A stretch of DNA of 64,000 bases from Exophiala sp. HKRS030 (Eukaryota; Ascomycota; Eurotiomycetes; Chaetothyriales; Herpotrichiellaceae). The stretch covers positions 744,001 through 808,000 of the forward strand of contig JAHWDD010000004.1 of the NCBI GenBank assembly GCA_023897205.1. Direction: 5' to 3'. Numbering within the stretch: the first letter of the stretch is position 1; the number at the start of each line of letters is the position of its first letter. Under the pieces are notes generated by a model. That model was not told the DNA's origin and did no database searches. It saw only the letters and a list, made by a program, of their open reading frames with translations. Made by a program: the position numbers and the translations under genes. Below are positions 10,601 through 22,159 of the stretch, in pieces.

Positions 10601-11346
10601 GGTCCTGGAAGACCCGAGCCAAGTTCTCCATCTGGCCCAGGCGCGGAGTTCTGGTGGATAATTTGAGTTTTTCTTTTCGCGCGCCACCCCTGCATCTCAC
10701 CGCCAACCGATCCATCCAGCCATCAATGACCACCTTGGCGAGGTTGGTCGCGTTTCATATTCCAACTCGGTCTCCTATTCGTCTGATGCAGACGACAGCC
10801 TCTCCGCAAGATGTACATCAACCAACTTTTCCGCTCCGCACGGGTGCTATCCCTGAGCCGTGCGGCGGCGTCTGCTGTCTGCCAGCCTTTCTATGCCTTG
10901 TTAGATCCTGCCAAAAGTTCCACTTGACTGCATTTATCTCACTTCAGCCTGGTCTGGTCTCCTTTTCTATACTCTCCACACATGGCGATCCTCAGTAGAG
11001 GCATACGCCCGGAGCTTTGTGATGTCCATGTTCTATCTTCATGGAATAGACCTGCCCCCTGGATCCATCAAACTAACGATTTTACCTTCCCCAGTCACAC
11101 GGAAGAGACATGTCAACCTCTCTTCGTTGCATGACGTCCTGTCCCCCTTATGACTATTTGTACCCCTTCAATCTCCTTTGTTCACGTTTCATTTCTCATC
11201 ATCCATCGCTATCAGATTCATTCACTACATCAGTCCTTCACTCAGAAGTTGAAAACAAGTCCATCATCCCAAGACTTGAGCTCGAATCTCCTTCAACCAT
11301 AATATTATTCACAACTCGTTCTTTTCAAACACAAAACACCATCAAT
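7644..11346. other. Gene-poor intergenic region, 3.7 kb
   Basis: This is the longest gene-free stretch on the left half. It holds the 3' flank of npp1 and the promoter of the cell-wall protein gene; the last ~250 bases are CT-rich with a CAAACACAAAACACC leader. Overlapping frames on both strands (for example near 8793-9213) are mutual shadows without recognisable products. One ATG-initiated minus-strand frame of 138 codons at 9596-10012 has no recognisable domain and is not called. A short inverted repeat, GGTGACC-TC-GGTCACC, lies at 8230-8245. No transposon termini were seen. Confidence 0.5.
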
Positions 11347-12421
11347 ATGAAGTCTGCAATCGTTCTTGGACTTGCAGCACTTGCTGTTGCTGCCCCGGCG
11401 GTGGAGATGATACTGGCCGTGGTGGTTTCGGTGGTGGCCGCGGAGGATGGGGCGGTAATGGAGGTAACGGCTGGGGTAACAAAGGTGGCGATGGCTCCCA
11501 ATCTTGGGGCGATTGGTCAAACGGAGGTCAGTGGAAAGACTGGGAATCAACAACAACTCCTGCACCATCACCTGCACCCGTTCCTATCACAACGACAACT
11601 CCCCCTCCTGCTCCCGCTCCTATCACAACAACAACACCCCCGCCAGCTCCCGCTCCGGTAGAATCTTCTCTACACTGGAGTGATTGGCCTTCATCATCAT
11701 CAACTACCCCCCTGCCCCTGCCCCAACCCAGACCGAAACCGAGTCACATTGGCTCGATTGGCCCTCATCATCATCAACGACGACCATTCCTCCTGCCCCT
11801 GCCCCAATTGAGACAGAAACTCATTCCCATTGGTCTGATTGGACTACTACCCCTCCAGCGCCCGCTCCCGCTCCGGTTGAGACGACCACTAACCCACCTC
11901 CAGCTCAAACAGGACAGTGGAAAGACTGGGAATCAACTTCATCGGTTGCTCCGGCTCCAGCTCCCATCGAAACTTCCAGCGTCCACTGGGTCGACTGGTC
12001 ATCTACTTCTGCTGCTCCAACCGTTGCTCCGGTTCCGGTAGAAACCAGCGTGCATTGGGAAGATTGGTCGTCGGTTGCCCCCGTTCCGGCTTCGACATCT
12101 GTTGCCCCGGCTCCGGTTGAAACCCAGACTTGGGAAAATTGGTCATCTGTGGCTCCGGCTCCAACGTCAGTTGCTCCAGCCCCTGTTGAAACCCACACCT
12201 GGTCTGATTGGTCGAGTAGTATTCCTGTGCCGGCCCCTGTGGTGCCTATCACCAGTGCTACGCCATCCCCAGCACCAGCTCCATCTACAACTCTTCAATC
12301 CAGCACCAGGGCCCCAACAACGGCTGCTCCAGCTGCGACATTCACTGGTGGAGCTGCCTCATCATCTGGCAGCTATAAATTGGCTGGTGCGGCTGCGATG
12401 GTGCTTGCAGCATTCTTGTAA
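11347..12421 (+). CDS. Secreted GPI-type cell-wall protein with W-x-D-W repeats (two frameshifts)
   Basis: ATG 11347 opens a clear signal peptide (MKSAIVLGLAALAVAAP). The coding frame then shifts at the C4 run 11393-11396 and again at the C6 run 11707-11712. One extra C at each place gives an unbroken protein of 358 residues. Order: signal peptide; Gly-rich segment (about 17-50); Pro/Ala/Thr/Ser-rich region with ten W-x-[DN]-W units spaced by APAP-[VI]-ET; Thr/Ser-rich stalk; hydrophobic tail (LAGAAAMVLAAFL) typical of GPI attachment. The repeats on both sides of the second break are near copies, which supports the restored frame. It probably sits in the plasma membrane or wall. I do not recognise a named family. 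The breaks could be assembly errors or real phase-variable runs. Confidence 0.75.
11500..12215 (+). repeat. Coding repeat array, W-x-[DN]-W / APAP-VET units
   Basis: Ten imperfect units of a Trp-x-Asp/Asn-Trp motif are separated by Pro-Ala-rich linkers, in the cell-wall protein gene. Unit length varies (about 12-35 residues). The DNA of neighbouring units is similar enough that expansion or contraction by recombination is plausible. Confidence 0.75.
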
Positions 12422-13871
12422 AAACTGCCACCAAGCATTTGCGATCATCGCCTGTTTCATTTCTTCATCCTATCTCGACAGGGGATAGGAGACACCGATC
12501 TCATTGCGAAAGCATTTACACGATTTGTGTCAAACCCGTTATCAACACCAAACACTTTCAAAACGCTAATGACCGTGAAACGAAATTTCGATCAACAAGA
12601 CTCATGATCACTCTTTTACCATGAGTCCACACCCGTTGCCCATCCCATAGGAGGATTGGGAGATTTTGGACAGAGAGTGGACGACGAATTATTGGGATTA
12701 CAAAACTTGGGATGGTATGAAGCATATTTGGGGACTTGGGCTGCTATTGTTTTGTATGATATAGAATTGGTTTGGCAGCATCTGCATCTTCACAGCAGTT
12801 GGATATATATTGCCACGACAGGAAATTACAGTCCCTTGGCATGGATAGCATCGCATTGGCATCGAATATATCGATACCTTACGCTGAGTATACTAGTATA
12901 GTATTATAGTGATCATTTCTCACAGAAGGATCTGACTCAAAATTGCCAAAAACATTCAAAATTAAACAATTACCTTCGTTTACCATCTGACTAACTGGAA
13001 GTATCTTGCTGCCTACTCACTGTTCTGATCGTTGTCAATTGTCTAATATTCGATACACTTAATGGTCAGTGATTTCTGGCTCGACTCATGCGAAAGTAAA
13101 CTGGCGCCAACCGTCATGTTTCCGTCCGTCCGAGACATCAGCAATTTACTTGCCTTGGGCGTACTGGAGATCAAGCCAGCCTAAAATCAGCTTTCCTGCT
13201 CAACAAAATGGTGAGACTGCCTTACTGACCGGCTGTTATACATGCAAGCAAGGAAACAAGCGATAGTTCCTTCGCTTATCAGTACCAACTAAACTGTATT
13301 CCGAAGTCGTAAGAACAATGGTACGCTGATTTGTATAGAGGAGCAGACCACCGGACCAGGGCTACGCAGGGCTTACCTGCACTCCATTTCTCCGCCCGAC
13401 ATTTCGCGGGGTTTTGGGGTTTCGACATTGCAACACAAAACGTCATCTTCGTGTTGTATAGTATTAACCTGGTTTGTTCGTTTGGTGTACTGAGAGAATG
13501 CTCGTCACCTCTATCACACTATTACGTCTAGTCTTTGACTGCTACACCCTGTTCAACATCATCTGATCCACATATTCCGATTCACAGAATCCAACATTGG
13601 TCCGACGAAGAAACGAGGACCACGTCCATTGGAATCATCAGACGGAAGTTGTAATTACGACTACGAGACCGACGTGGACGAAAAGAGACTGGTCCGACTA
13701 GGGTCAGGGTCTCGATTGCTAATCGGGAATTAAAAGATTACTTTCCTCTGTCTCTGGTGATACAAGCGGTATCGAAAGGTAGTCTCCTGACGACAACACC
13801 GTATCGAATTTGAACAACCACATTTGCTTCCTCTTTGGATTCACGAACGGACAGACGGACGGACAGGCATC
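12422..13871. other. Intergenic; 3' flank of cell-wall gene and DsbA-like promoter
   Basis: No gene is supported. Short frames here start with non-ATG codons. Just before the downstream start codon lies a run of GGAC/AGAC units (about 13848-13867). An inverted CCAAT (CCATTGG) is near 13626. Confidence 0.5.
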
Positions 13872-15631
13872 ATGCCGTACGAGTCGCAGGTGTCGTTTAC
13901 ATTGGATACGATATGTCCATGGTAAGACCTCCTTTGTCTGTGCCCTTCCATTTGCAGTTTGTTCGTTCAGCGAGCCGCGGTCTTCAACACCGCAGAAAGC
14001 GACGAAGCCAATCTTCCGATGAATACGTGTGCACTCCATGACGCTTGCAGCTCAAGAGTCACTAATGGCAATGGACACGGATTCTTTGACTATACCTTGC
14101 AGATGACTCGGGAATAACATGGGACATGAATTCCTTTGCTATTCTCGCCTTCAATGCCACTTAAATCAAGTGTAAATTGCTAACACGACTGTGCTACAGG
14201 ACATATCTGGCCAAGAAGAGGTGAGTGGGCTATACGTGCATATTTCGTGGTCCCGTGCAGAAGGATCATTCGTGCAATGGAGGTTGAGACTGACATGTTT
14301 TTCTCCCCGGGTTGGTTTGCAGACTCGATGAAGGTGAGTCCCAACCCCTCATACCTTCCTACGGGGTTTGCTCTGCAGGTTCCCGAACTGTGGAACGAAG
14401 AGGATTACATATCAGCATTGCTGTTTATCCACTCCCATTTCGTAAAGGCATGATCTCCTCAATCATGGGTTTGATTCACTGGAGGTGATCGCTGTGGTTG
14501 TTGATCTCCTGAAACTCCAACAAGGCCATATCTCTCCTTTTCGAAATGTGCTGACAGTTCGAACCTTCTTCTCTCAGCTCTTCGCCGATTCCGTGAGACC
14601 GATGAAGCGAAAGATGTCACATTTACCGTCAAATACTTCCCGTTCCAATTGTATCCGGAGGCAACTCAGGAAGGAGAAGATAAATATGAGTGGTGTAAGT
14701 TATACAATCTCGGCTTGTTACAGCTATTGTTCTCGGAGACCTGTAAGATGGGACAGTTATGCGGCTGAGTCATTGAATCATATGTTTGTGTCAAGGCGAC
14801 CTGAATTTCGAGCCGTTATTTCCTGCCCGCATGACGAAATGAAAGGAAAGGGATTGTGGTGGAAAGACGAGTGTGATGTCTTCCCAAAAAACCACTACTC
14901 GAGAGTCAACAGGCTGCAATTCAGGCGATGAGTTTTTCAGAGTGACACCAAGCTGACCAATGCTTTTTCTTCATGAACCAAACAGACAAGAAATCAAGAT
15001 ACGGCAATTCCGAAGACAAGATGAAAATGTGAGCACCTTGTCCTGAATTTCTCCCAGTATCAATTGGTTCTCACCGTTCTCGCGTCACTCTACACCTTCA
15101 CCCGCCCCGCCAACCATCTTCCACCAACATTCCTCAAAATTCCAGCCCCATTCTGCAGAGCCCCTAGCTCATGACCATGACAATAGGTACATGACCCTCA
15201 TGACGGCCTACGGGCAGTCCGCGGGCATCGACTTCCGGTTCCACGGCACAGTCGCCAACACGCTCAACGCGCACCGTGTGATCCAACACTTCCAAACCAC
15301 GCACGGGCCCGAGACGGCGGACAAGATCATTCTGTCGCTGTACTCGCAGTTCTTCGAGAACGAGAAACACCCATCTTCGGACGCGACGCTGCTGCAAGCC
15401 GTGACCGACGCCGGCATTCCCGAGCACGAGGCACGCGAGGTCATCGAGGCGGATCGCGAACAAGGCCTGCAGGAGGTCAAGGACTTGATCCGTGAGCAGA
15501 AGATGAATGCCATCGATAGTGTGCCGACGATTGTCTTCGAGGGCAAGAGGAGGGATATTACCCTGGTCGGCGCAAAGGAGGTCGATGAGTATACCAGGGC
15601 TTTGGCGAGTATTGTCAAGGAGAGTCGGTAG
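13872..15631 (+). CDS. DsbA-like thioredoxin-fold protein (FrnE-type), six exons
   Basis: Exons 13872-13921, 14200-14220, 14323-14333, 14578-14694, 14986-15028 and 15187-15631 give 228 residues. The start reads MPYESQVSFTLDTICPW. Joined codons are intact at every splice and each intron has GT-AG ends with CTAAC or CTGAC branch sites. Introns are unusually long for a fungus (102-291 nt) and exon 3 is only 11 nt. The protein belongs to the DsbA/FrnE/HCCA-isomerase thioredoxin-fold family (one-exon C-terminal part recognisable by VANTLNAHRVIQHFQ and DSVPTIVFEGKRR). The redox site reads C-P-W-T, so it lacks the second Cys of CxxC and may act as an isomerase or glutathione-dependent enzyme rather than a disulphide oxidase. 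No targeting signal is seen. Confidence 0.88.
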
Positions 15632-15896
15632 GCTTGATATGAGGTAGAACGAAGGGGCCGGCGGACTGGGGACTGGTTGGCAAAGAAGTTGTAGGACTGG
15701 GAGAAGCACATCTGTGTGAATTAGTCATGATTGTCGTGGCGGTATATCTATGGTAATCGGCGACGGATTGTCGAAAGGTGTCAAAAGTATGCAAAATCGT
15801 CAAAAGTGTTTGATCATATTGGTGATGTTACAGAACTCATGTATCCTCTCAACATGCGTATCACAGCAGCGTTTCTAAACCACATCTCACCAGTGT

Positions 15897-18068
15897 CTAA
15901 ATATCAAAGACCTCACCAAAGCCAACTCCACCACCACCGGCGCGTCGAACATCAACGAGATCCAACCTCCAACCCACCCACTGTTTCAATCCCCTCTTGA
16001 CCTCTCGGACGTGTTCGACCATCTTTCTAGCCTCCTCTTCTCGTTGCGCCTGAGCAAACGCCGCTTCGTCAAACGTGTCAAGGTCGTCATCGAATTCCTG
16101 CAACAACGAGTCGTTTCTCGGTCGGTTCTGCGGTCGCCCTTGCGAATCAGGCGATGTGGTACTTGCACGGAATGCCGCGAGACCGGAATTCAAAACTTGC
16201 GTGAAGCCCGAATGTCGTGGCTGCTGGTGGTATTGTTGATAAGCAGAGCTTCTGCGTCTGCTCTTGTCGCCGGAGCCAGAGAGGTCGACCTCGTCGAAAT
16301 CCTCGTTTGCACCTGGATCCAACGATGTCCTCGAAGGCTCGTCTCCGTGAGATTGAAGTTGGACGCGCTTGTCCCGCCACACGCCACGCTGCAGGTCGAA
16401 GACTTGACCCTCGAGCTCGCGGATGCGTCGTTCGAGTTTCTGGCGCTCTTCGTCTTCGAGCTCGTCGAGGCCGTCGTCGCCTGTGCCACCACCGCTGCCG
16501 CTCATGACACGTTTGTGCTTCTCGCGCAGTCGTAAGTTTTCGGATTCGCTCTTTTCGAGTTTTGCCCGCAACGCTGGAATCTCGCGTGCTGATGTCTCGG
16601 CGGTCGCTAGTTTGACTGCGTTACGCGATTCGGCTTCGCGGTGGACCTTGTTCATGGCTTCGATCTTCTTGTCAAGTTGTTCTGACTTCTTGCGTGCCTC
16701 GTCGCGTTGCTCAGTGAGTTCTTGTACATCACGTTCGAGGTTGCGGATTTTCGTGTCTTTACTTGTTCGCTCGGTTCCTTCTCGGACGGCCTTTTCACTG
16801 GCTTTGGACAGCGCCTTTTTCGTATCTTGTAATTCTGTCTCTAGGGCTTTGAGCTTCGTTTCGGTGGTTGATAGAGAGGATTGCAGTGCAGAAATCTGCT
16901 CCCCGTGTGTCTCGCATCCTTCGGTTTGACTTGATAGTTGTCCTCTCAGCCTGGAAATTTCGAAATGCATGTCGGCGATGGTAGAATCTTTGCTTTCGAT
17001 TTCCGACCTCAAGGCCTCGACATCTCCATCCCCTAGATGAGTGCTTTCTCTCCTCGTGGCACTCCCCTTCGCTTCAAGCTGTCGATCTCAGCTCTAAGTC
17101 TGGCAATTTCTCCTCCAGCACTTGCAGCACCACCGGTCGTCCCACTCGTGTCCAAGGACTTCTCAACATTCTGCTCTCTCAGTTCTTCCAACTCTTCTTC
17201 CACCCTCCGCCATCTCTTCTCATGTTCTTCTGCTTCTTTTGCAAGCCGTCTGTTCTCTCTTTCAAGTTCATCGACCCGAGGGAGCCCTGTCGGCGTCACC
17301 AGTGCAGGACTCAATGCTCCGCCGACATCCCGAAAACTCGTGCTGCGAATCTTGCTCTGAACGCTAATGCTGGGTTGACGTGCTGAACGGTGAGTGGGCT
17401 TTGTCGTTTTAGAGGTAGAGGAGTCTTGGTCGGCCAGAGGGGGAGAAACACTGGCCGGTGATTCAACTGTGCCGTCTGTGGTGCCGGCGGCGGCACTTTT
17501 GATGGCATCGTTGAAAGCTACTTCGTCTGCGTCGGCCGCGTCTACCGGTTGCTGGTCCTCTGGTTCGGGCTCCTCAACAGTTGTCTTCTCGTTCTTCTCT
17601 TGGATCTCATCAATGTCTTCTGCATCACCGTCTGCGGCCTCGTGCACGTCGTCCTTTGTGACATCGTCTTTCTTCGCTTTACCTCCTTTACTCGATTTCT
17701 CTGCTGCGGCGGATGTACCACCACTACTGCCGGCAGCGGCTTTCTTCTTCTTTTGTAATTGTGCAACCTGGACAGAAAGGAGGTGTTAGCATATTGATCA
17801 GAAATGGAACAACTCAGCACATGCTGGCAGGGCCGCTTTTCTAAATAGTCTTGGAGGCATGACGTGAACATCTGGCCATGTCTAGAACCATGGGCAGTCC
17901 ACACCGTTCCCAGAGATATGGCGGTTGTACTCATGTATCGTATACAGAGTATCACAACCATATATTGTCGTTCCTGATATGCTGGATGACATTCAAATGC
18001 AAAGAACTCACCCTCTTCTTCGCCGCAGCGAGCTTCTCGGCCTTCTCTTTCTCCTCCTTCTCGCCCAT
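15897..18068 (-). CDS. Golgin-like coiled-coil protein (M-protein-repeat type), one frameshift
   Basis: Exon 1 is 18012-18068 (19 codons, MGEKEEKEKAEKLAAAKKR) and exon 2 is 15897-17767, separated by a 244-nt intron with GTGAGT donor and GCTAAC branch. Exon 2 is broken once between about 17040 and 17070; a fifth C (plus strand) in the run 17064-17067 restores one frame of 642 residues. The protein has a Lys-rich start, an acidic low-complexity segment, long coiled coils (about residues 165-220 and 235-430), and a conserved C-terminal block ending in KQWVGWRLDLVDVRR and GFGEVFDI. Filamentous fungi carry a protein of this layout often labelled M protein repeat protein; by architecture it may be a Golgi tether, but this is an inference. 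It converges on the DsbA-like gene. Confidence 0.8.
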
Positions 18069-18946
18069 GTCAACCGGCTCGTTTGTCAACTCTTCTTCGT
18101 TGTTCGTGTCGACAGGTTAGCGACCTCACGTAATGTCCGACGTAGAGCAAGACGCAAGGAGGAAAGAGAGGATGGAGTTGCGAGTGTAGGGTCGGACTGA
18201 AAAGTTCCCAGTCAATGGAGGCAACAGCGCCAAAAAACGTAGAGAGGGGAAAGGTAGAAGGTCGACGTGGATCTGCGAAGAGAGGTGAAATGGAATGGTT
18301 GAATAGTTTGGGTTGTGTTGTGGTGAGGAGACGTGGAGGACACTTATTTCTGGTGTTGTGGTTGAGGCACTGTTTCCTACTCGTGCTTCTGACACTTTCA
18401 CTCTTACGTGACCTGACGTGTTTACGTACCCAAGCGCTGGTAACCGATTGTCCGGAGTCTCCTTAAGGCCCTGCTATGGATTTATGCTTGGAAGAGGTTT
18501 GAAATTACTTAGTCAATTGTTGCTTCGATATCCGTCGACATATTATAGGTTATAACATTGGCAGATTTGCAACTCGAGACTATCATCAAGTTGAAGTATA
18601 CATAAGGCATCAAATCCACTTCCAAAATGGTTCACCACGCTTTGCCGGTCACCTTCAATATTCATTTTCTTCATCTTTCCTCGATCCTGGTTCTTGCACT
18701 GTTCTCAAGTTACTTTCCAAATCCTGAAGACCCTAGATCGCACGAAGCGACTACCCTATAGTCAGGCGATTCCAGGAAAGCCGCTCCCACCGGCTTTCGG
18801 AACGCCTACAACAATCTGGGTATCAATATTAGTACATCAAGCCCAAAAAAACGTAGCCAGCCAAACTCCTTCATAGCCCGAAATCGATGTCAACGCCGTC
18901 ATGACAAGCAGATTGTGTTGGAAGTGGTCGTGAACAGAGACTTGCT
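18069..18946. other. Intergenic, no gene supported
   Basis: This is the promoter of the coiled-coil gene and the 3' flank of maf1. Small frames on both strands are unsupported. Confidence 0.5.
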
Positions 18947-20073
18947 TCAAACCTCCAAAGGTCCCACAACCTCCTCACTCAAGCCTCGAGTAGTGCTTTT
19001 ACTGACACTCCTCAGACTTCTCACTTCTTCATCACTCAATACATAATTGTCGTTCTCATCAACCACCGGTCGCAAAGGGGGTGAAAACATCTCGCTGTCA
19101 TTTCTCTGTTCTCTCGGCGGTTGATCCATGGTTACCTCTATTGATGCCATCTCCGTGTCTTCGTTGTCTGCAACTTGCACACCTGATCGGTTACCTAGCC
19201 AGTATTTCGCTCTCTTGCGAGCACCCATATCAGGAGTGACCCAACCATCAGATTCTTCGTCCGCAAATCTTTTTGATTTGATCGGCGTCCGTAATCCATC
19301 GTCGCCCCCCATCGACAAGATACTGACACCGCGGAGATACAAGTAGCACACTCGCTTCCTTGCTTTGTTGAAAAAGAAGTAGTTGATCGACCACAGGGAT
19401 CCTTCGTCATCATCTTCGAATGGATCGAAATCTTCTGGAGCATATCGATAGATACTACAATCTCGCAAACTCATCTGATTATCGATCAGTCTCCACATTC
19501 CTGGACCCCACTGTGGCGCGTTGGTAGGTGGGAAGGTGAATTCCGGTGATCCATCGGGTCCATCTCGAAACGAGTTGAGTGCTCTAGGCCGAAGATTGTA
19601 CAAAGTAGTGTCCAAGTTGTTCATGACTGCCTTCAAACTTCGTTCGCGTTTGAAGTCGGTTGGTCGTAACATGTGAGAAAAGTCATAATCTGGATGACTT
19701 GCATTGAGGGTGGCAATGAGATAAGCGTACGTCCTTCTGGAACTGATCATTCCCATGTTTCCAAATGGGCTACTCCGGCTTAAATTCAAGCTTGAGGCCA
19801 TGAGGTGCGCTTGAGGGGGGACAAAGAATGAGAGAATTGCAGATTCGATTTGTACTGTGCTTCCAATCCATTCTCGATGTTTTTGTAGAGTTTCTTGTCC
19901 CCACCTGCTGCTTTAGTCGTGTACAAATCGCATCCTCCAAGAACATGTAGGTCAGGAGCAGAGAAATTCAATGCGGAGGTTACTGTCCCGAGATCGGGAT
20001 TTGGTACGAACTGGTCCAAGGTTAGCATGATTCCCTCTCGATGAGATATATCTATTGCGATACTTACTTTCAT
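18947..20073 (-). CDS. maf1: Maf1, repressor of RNA polymerase III (one frameshift)
   Basis: Exon 1 is just ATG-AAA (20068-20073). A 57-nt intron (GTAAGT, CTAAC, CAG) leads to exon 2 (18947-20010). The frame breaks at the G6 run 19815-19820 (plus strand); a seventh base restores LSPPQA joined to the next conserved block and gives 356 residues. Family landmarks: GGCDLYTTKAAGGDKKLYK near residue 27, SLNLSRSSPFG and MISSRRTYAYLIATLN near residues 90-110, the long SHPDYDFSHMLRPTDF block, and YFFFNKARKRVCYLYLRG in the C-terminal half. Maf1 binds Pol III and the TFIIIB factor Brf1 to shut down tRNA and 5S synthesis under stress, and is controlled by phosphorylation. The C-terminal ~110 residues are acidic and divergent. 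Since Maf1 is strongly conserved, the break is probably an assembly error. Confidence 0.93.
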
Positions 20074-21270
20074 GATTGCTTTGTTATTTCCAGGATGAGT
20101 CAAATGATCAAATGCGCCCGCATTGCCCTCGCGACGGCTCTGACTGATCTGGGACCTGTTCTCCGATGATTTGCTTTACAATCTTCTTCGGCGAAATAAA
20201 TAGCGTGTGCGACGTGTATAGTCGAACAATAACAGATGAGTAGAGGTGGGTGATTATGGTGGCCTGAGTGAGCTGAATGATCGCAGACCGAGAGATATCC
20301 AAGCTGGCTGCAGAGACAGCTCCTGGGCGATTGAAACAGCCAGACGGTATACGTCTAGCAGGCAGTGTCCATTAGATGAGTTTCCTTGGTAAGCTGAGTG
20401 TATTTGATGAAGAATGAGGTTAGAGATGAGGTTGGCCTTGAGCGGAGATGCTGAAGTTGGAGTTGGAAGATGCGACAACTCGGACTGCGCAATCAAATCC
20501 GGCTTAGACTGAACACGGGTAAAGTGGGGCGAGATAAGTCACAACCAATGAACACGCGAGACGATCACACCTGTCCTGAGGATTGGTTTGGTGATTCTCA
20601 TGAGCATTGCGATTGCTTCATTGTTGAGCATCATCTGCGAACGCGGAGAACATGCTTTCTCTCACACCATCCAGTAACAAACCAGTGATCAGCTGTTGAC
20701 GTTAGCCTGTAAAACAAAACAATGACACTTATGATCAAACTCGAACGTGGCCGAGACACTGTATACCTTCGATGCATGTGAAAGCCAGTCAAATCACACG
20801 GCTTCAGCCCAACTCGTTTGCGAAGACAAAAGTGATTCGGCAAGGACCTGCTGTCGTAGATCTGGCATAATTTCGAAGATGTTTGATTGATTAATTCATT
20901 CGTCACCTCATTGATCGTACATGATACATTCTGTGGGCATTGCCGACAGTAAAACAAGACTTTGTTTGCAAAGTCCATGTATGAAGGGTATCCCTCTCTG
21001 AACGCCCAAATCCCATGCTTCCAGTGTTTTACCTGATCCTGCTCCAGAAAGAACTCGGTGTCAAAGGAAGCCGCTGTCCTTCAAAGCACCCTCAATCACC
21101 TGCAAAGCAATAGTTGGTCAACGCTTCTGTTGCTCATCAGGGCAAAATATCTTTTTCGCAACGCAAGCTGAACAATGTGTGGGTGTAGCTCTTGGTTTGA
21201 TGATAGCACACCGTTATTGAAGGTCGTCGCATTGGCTCAAATTCGTGTGCAGCTCAGACCGCATCATGCT
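20074..21270. other. Intergenic, no gene supported
   Basis: About 1.2 kb between maf1 (promoter side) and the 3' end of aps1. A 115-codon minus-strand frame at 20631-20978 begins with ATG but has no recognisable product. Other frames are shorter. Confidence 0.5.
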
Positions 21271-22159
21271 CTACATGATCTTGGTGATATCCTCTTCAAC
21301 CTGAACGCCAACGACGAATTTATTAGTCTCGAAATATGACAGAGAAAGCTCGGTCGGAAAGGGAAAAACCACGGTCGAGCTTACAACTATGCATCAAGCT
21401 TGACAAAGCGTGACTGGATTGTGATTGCGAAGCAACGAACGTGTAAAATAGGATCATCGCAGGCACACAACGTGAGACTCACCTCCATATCTTCAAGACT
21501 GTCTTCTTGACTTATACACCGTAGTACATTCTTTTTACTACTCTCCTGCATCTCACCGGCGAGGAGTAATTCATCGAGAATAAAGTATGCTTTTTGAAAG
21601 TTGAAAATGATGTCCAATTCGCAAACATTGCCGTAGTATTTGTCCATTTGCTCGACGTAGCGGTGGACAATTTCGAGGGTGATCAATTCGTTGTCGGTAG
21701 ATGCGCATCCGGCGATGAAGAAAAGAGAAGCATAACGGCGATACACTACTTTGGTGTCTGAAAGCAAGGACGTTGTCAGTTGGGAGCTGTGTGAGAAGGA
21801 GAAGCAGGACAGGCAACAAAGCTGGTGTCAAAAGCCAGCGGTTGCAAATCAAAATGAAAGGTGGGCGCACCCTTATACTCGAGAAAATTGCACATTCGAG
21901 TGCGGCGAGAAAGAACGAGTTGAGAGACATCCTTAATGATTTTGGCCTTCTCTTTGGGCGAAAGTGTAGTAAACCATTTTGCAAGACGCTACGGATGAGA
22001 TTTGAGGTCAGTATGGAACACGATGGTGGGCGACAAGTTTGATAGGAGGGGTGGTCGAGAGCCTACCACTTTGCCTTGCCTCGACAGCAAAATGAGATAG
22101 CTGGGAACTTTTAGTAAGGACGCTTTATCGTGGAGGTCATACTCCTACTGTATAGACAT
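21271..22159 (-). CDS. aps1: AP-1 clathrin adaptor small (sigma) subunit, five exons
   Basis: Exons 22149-22159, 22067-22100, 21871-21988, 21483-21757 and 21271-21300 give 155 residues, the usual length for this family. It starts [15 protein letters not shown] and continues with [33 protein letters not shown], and the very conserved [18 protein letters not shown], ending VEEDITKIM. All joins preserve the frame; the first coding exon has 11 nt and the last 30 nt. The third intron has a GTGCGC donor. Sigma adaptin is part of the heterotetrameric AP-1 complex that sorts cargo into clathrin vesicles at the trans-Golgi network and endosomes. It is transcribed away from the GCLM gene. Confidence 0.95.
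22111..22117. promoter_or_regulatory. Possible Yap1/AP-1 site TTAGTAA
   Basis: TTAGTAA is the orientation-flipped form of the yeast Yap1 recognition sequence. It lies in aps1 intron 1, about 470 bases before the start of the GCLM gene, whose glutathione pathway is a classical Yap1 target in yeast. A 7-mer can occur by chance, so the assignment is weak. Confidence 0.2.

Noticed and set aside
11404..11661. Continuation of the signal-peptide frame through the Gly-rich region
   Set aside because: It gives an unnatural Val/Ala then His/Leu/Gln sequence, while the neighbouring frame gives regular Gly-rich and W-x-D-W repeats.
15191..15631. A stand-alone 146-residue DsbA-like protein
   Set aside because: This is only the last exon; five upstream exons with clean junctions restore the active-site half.
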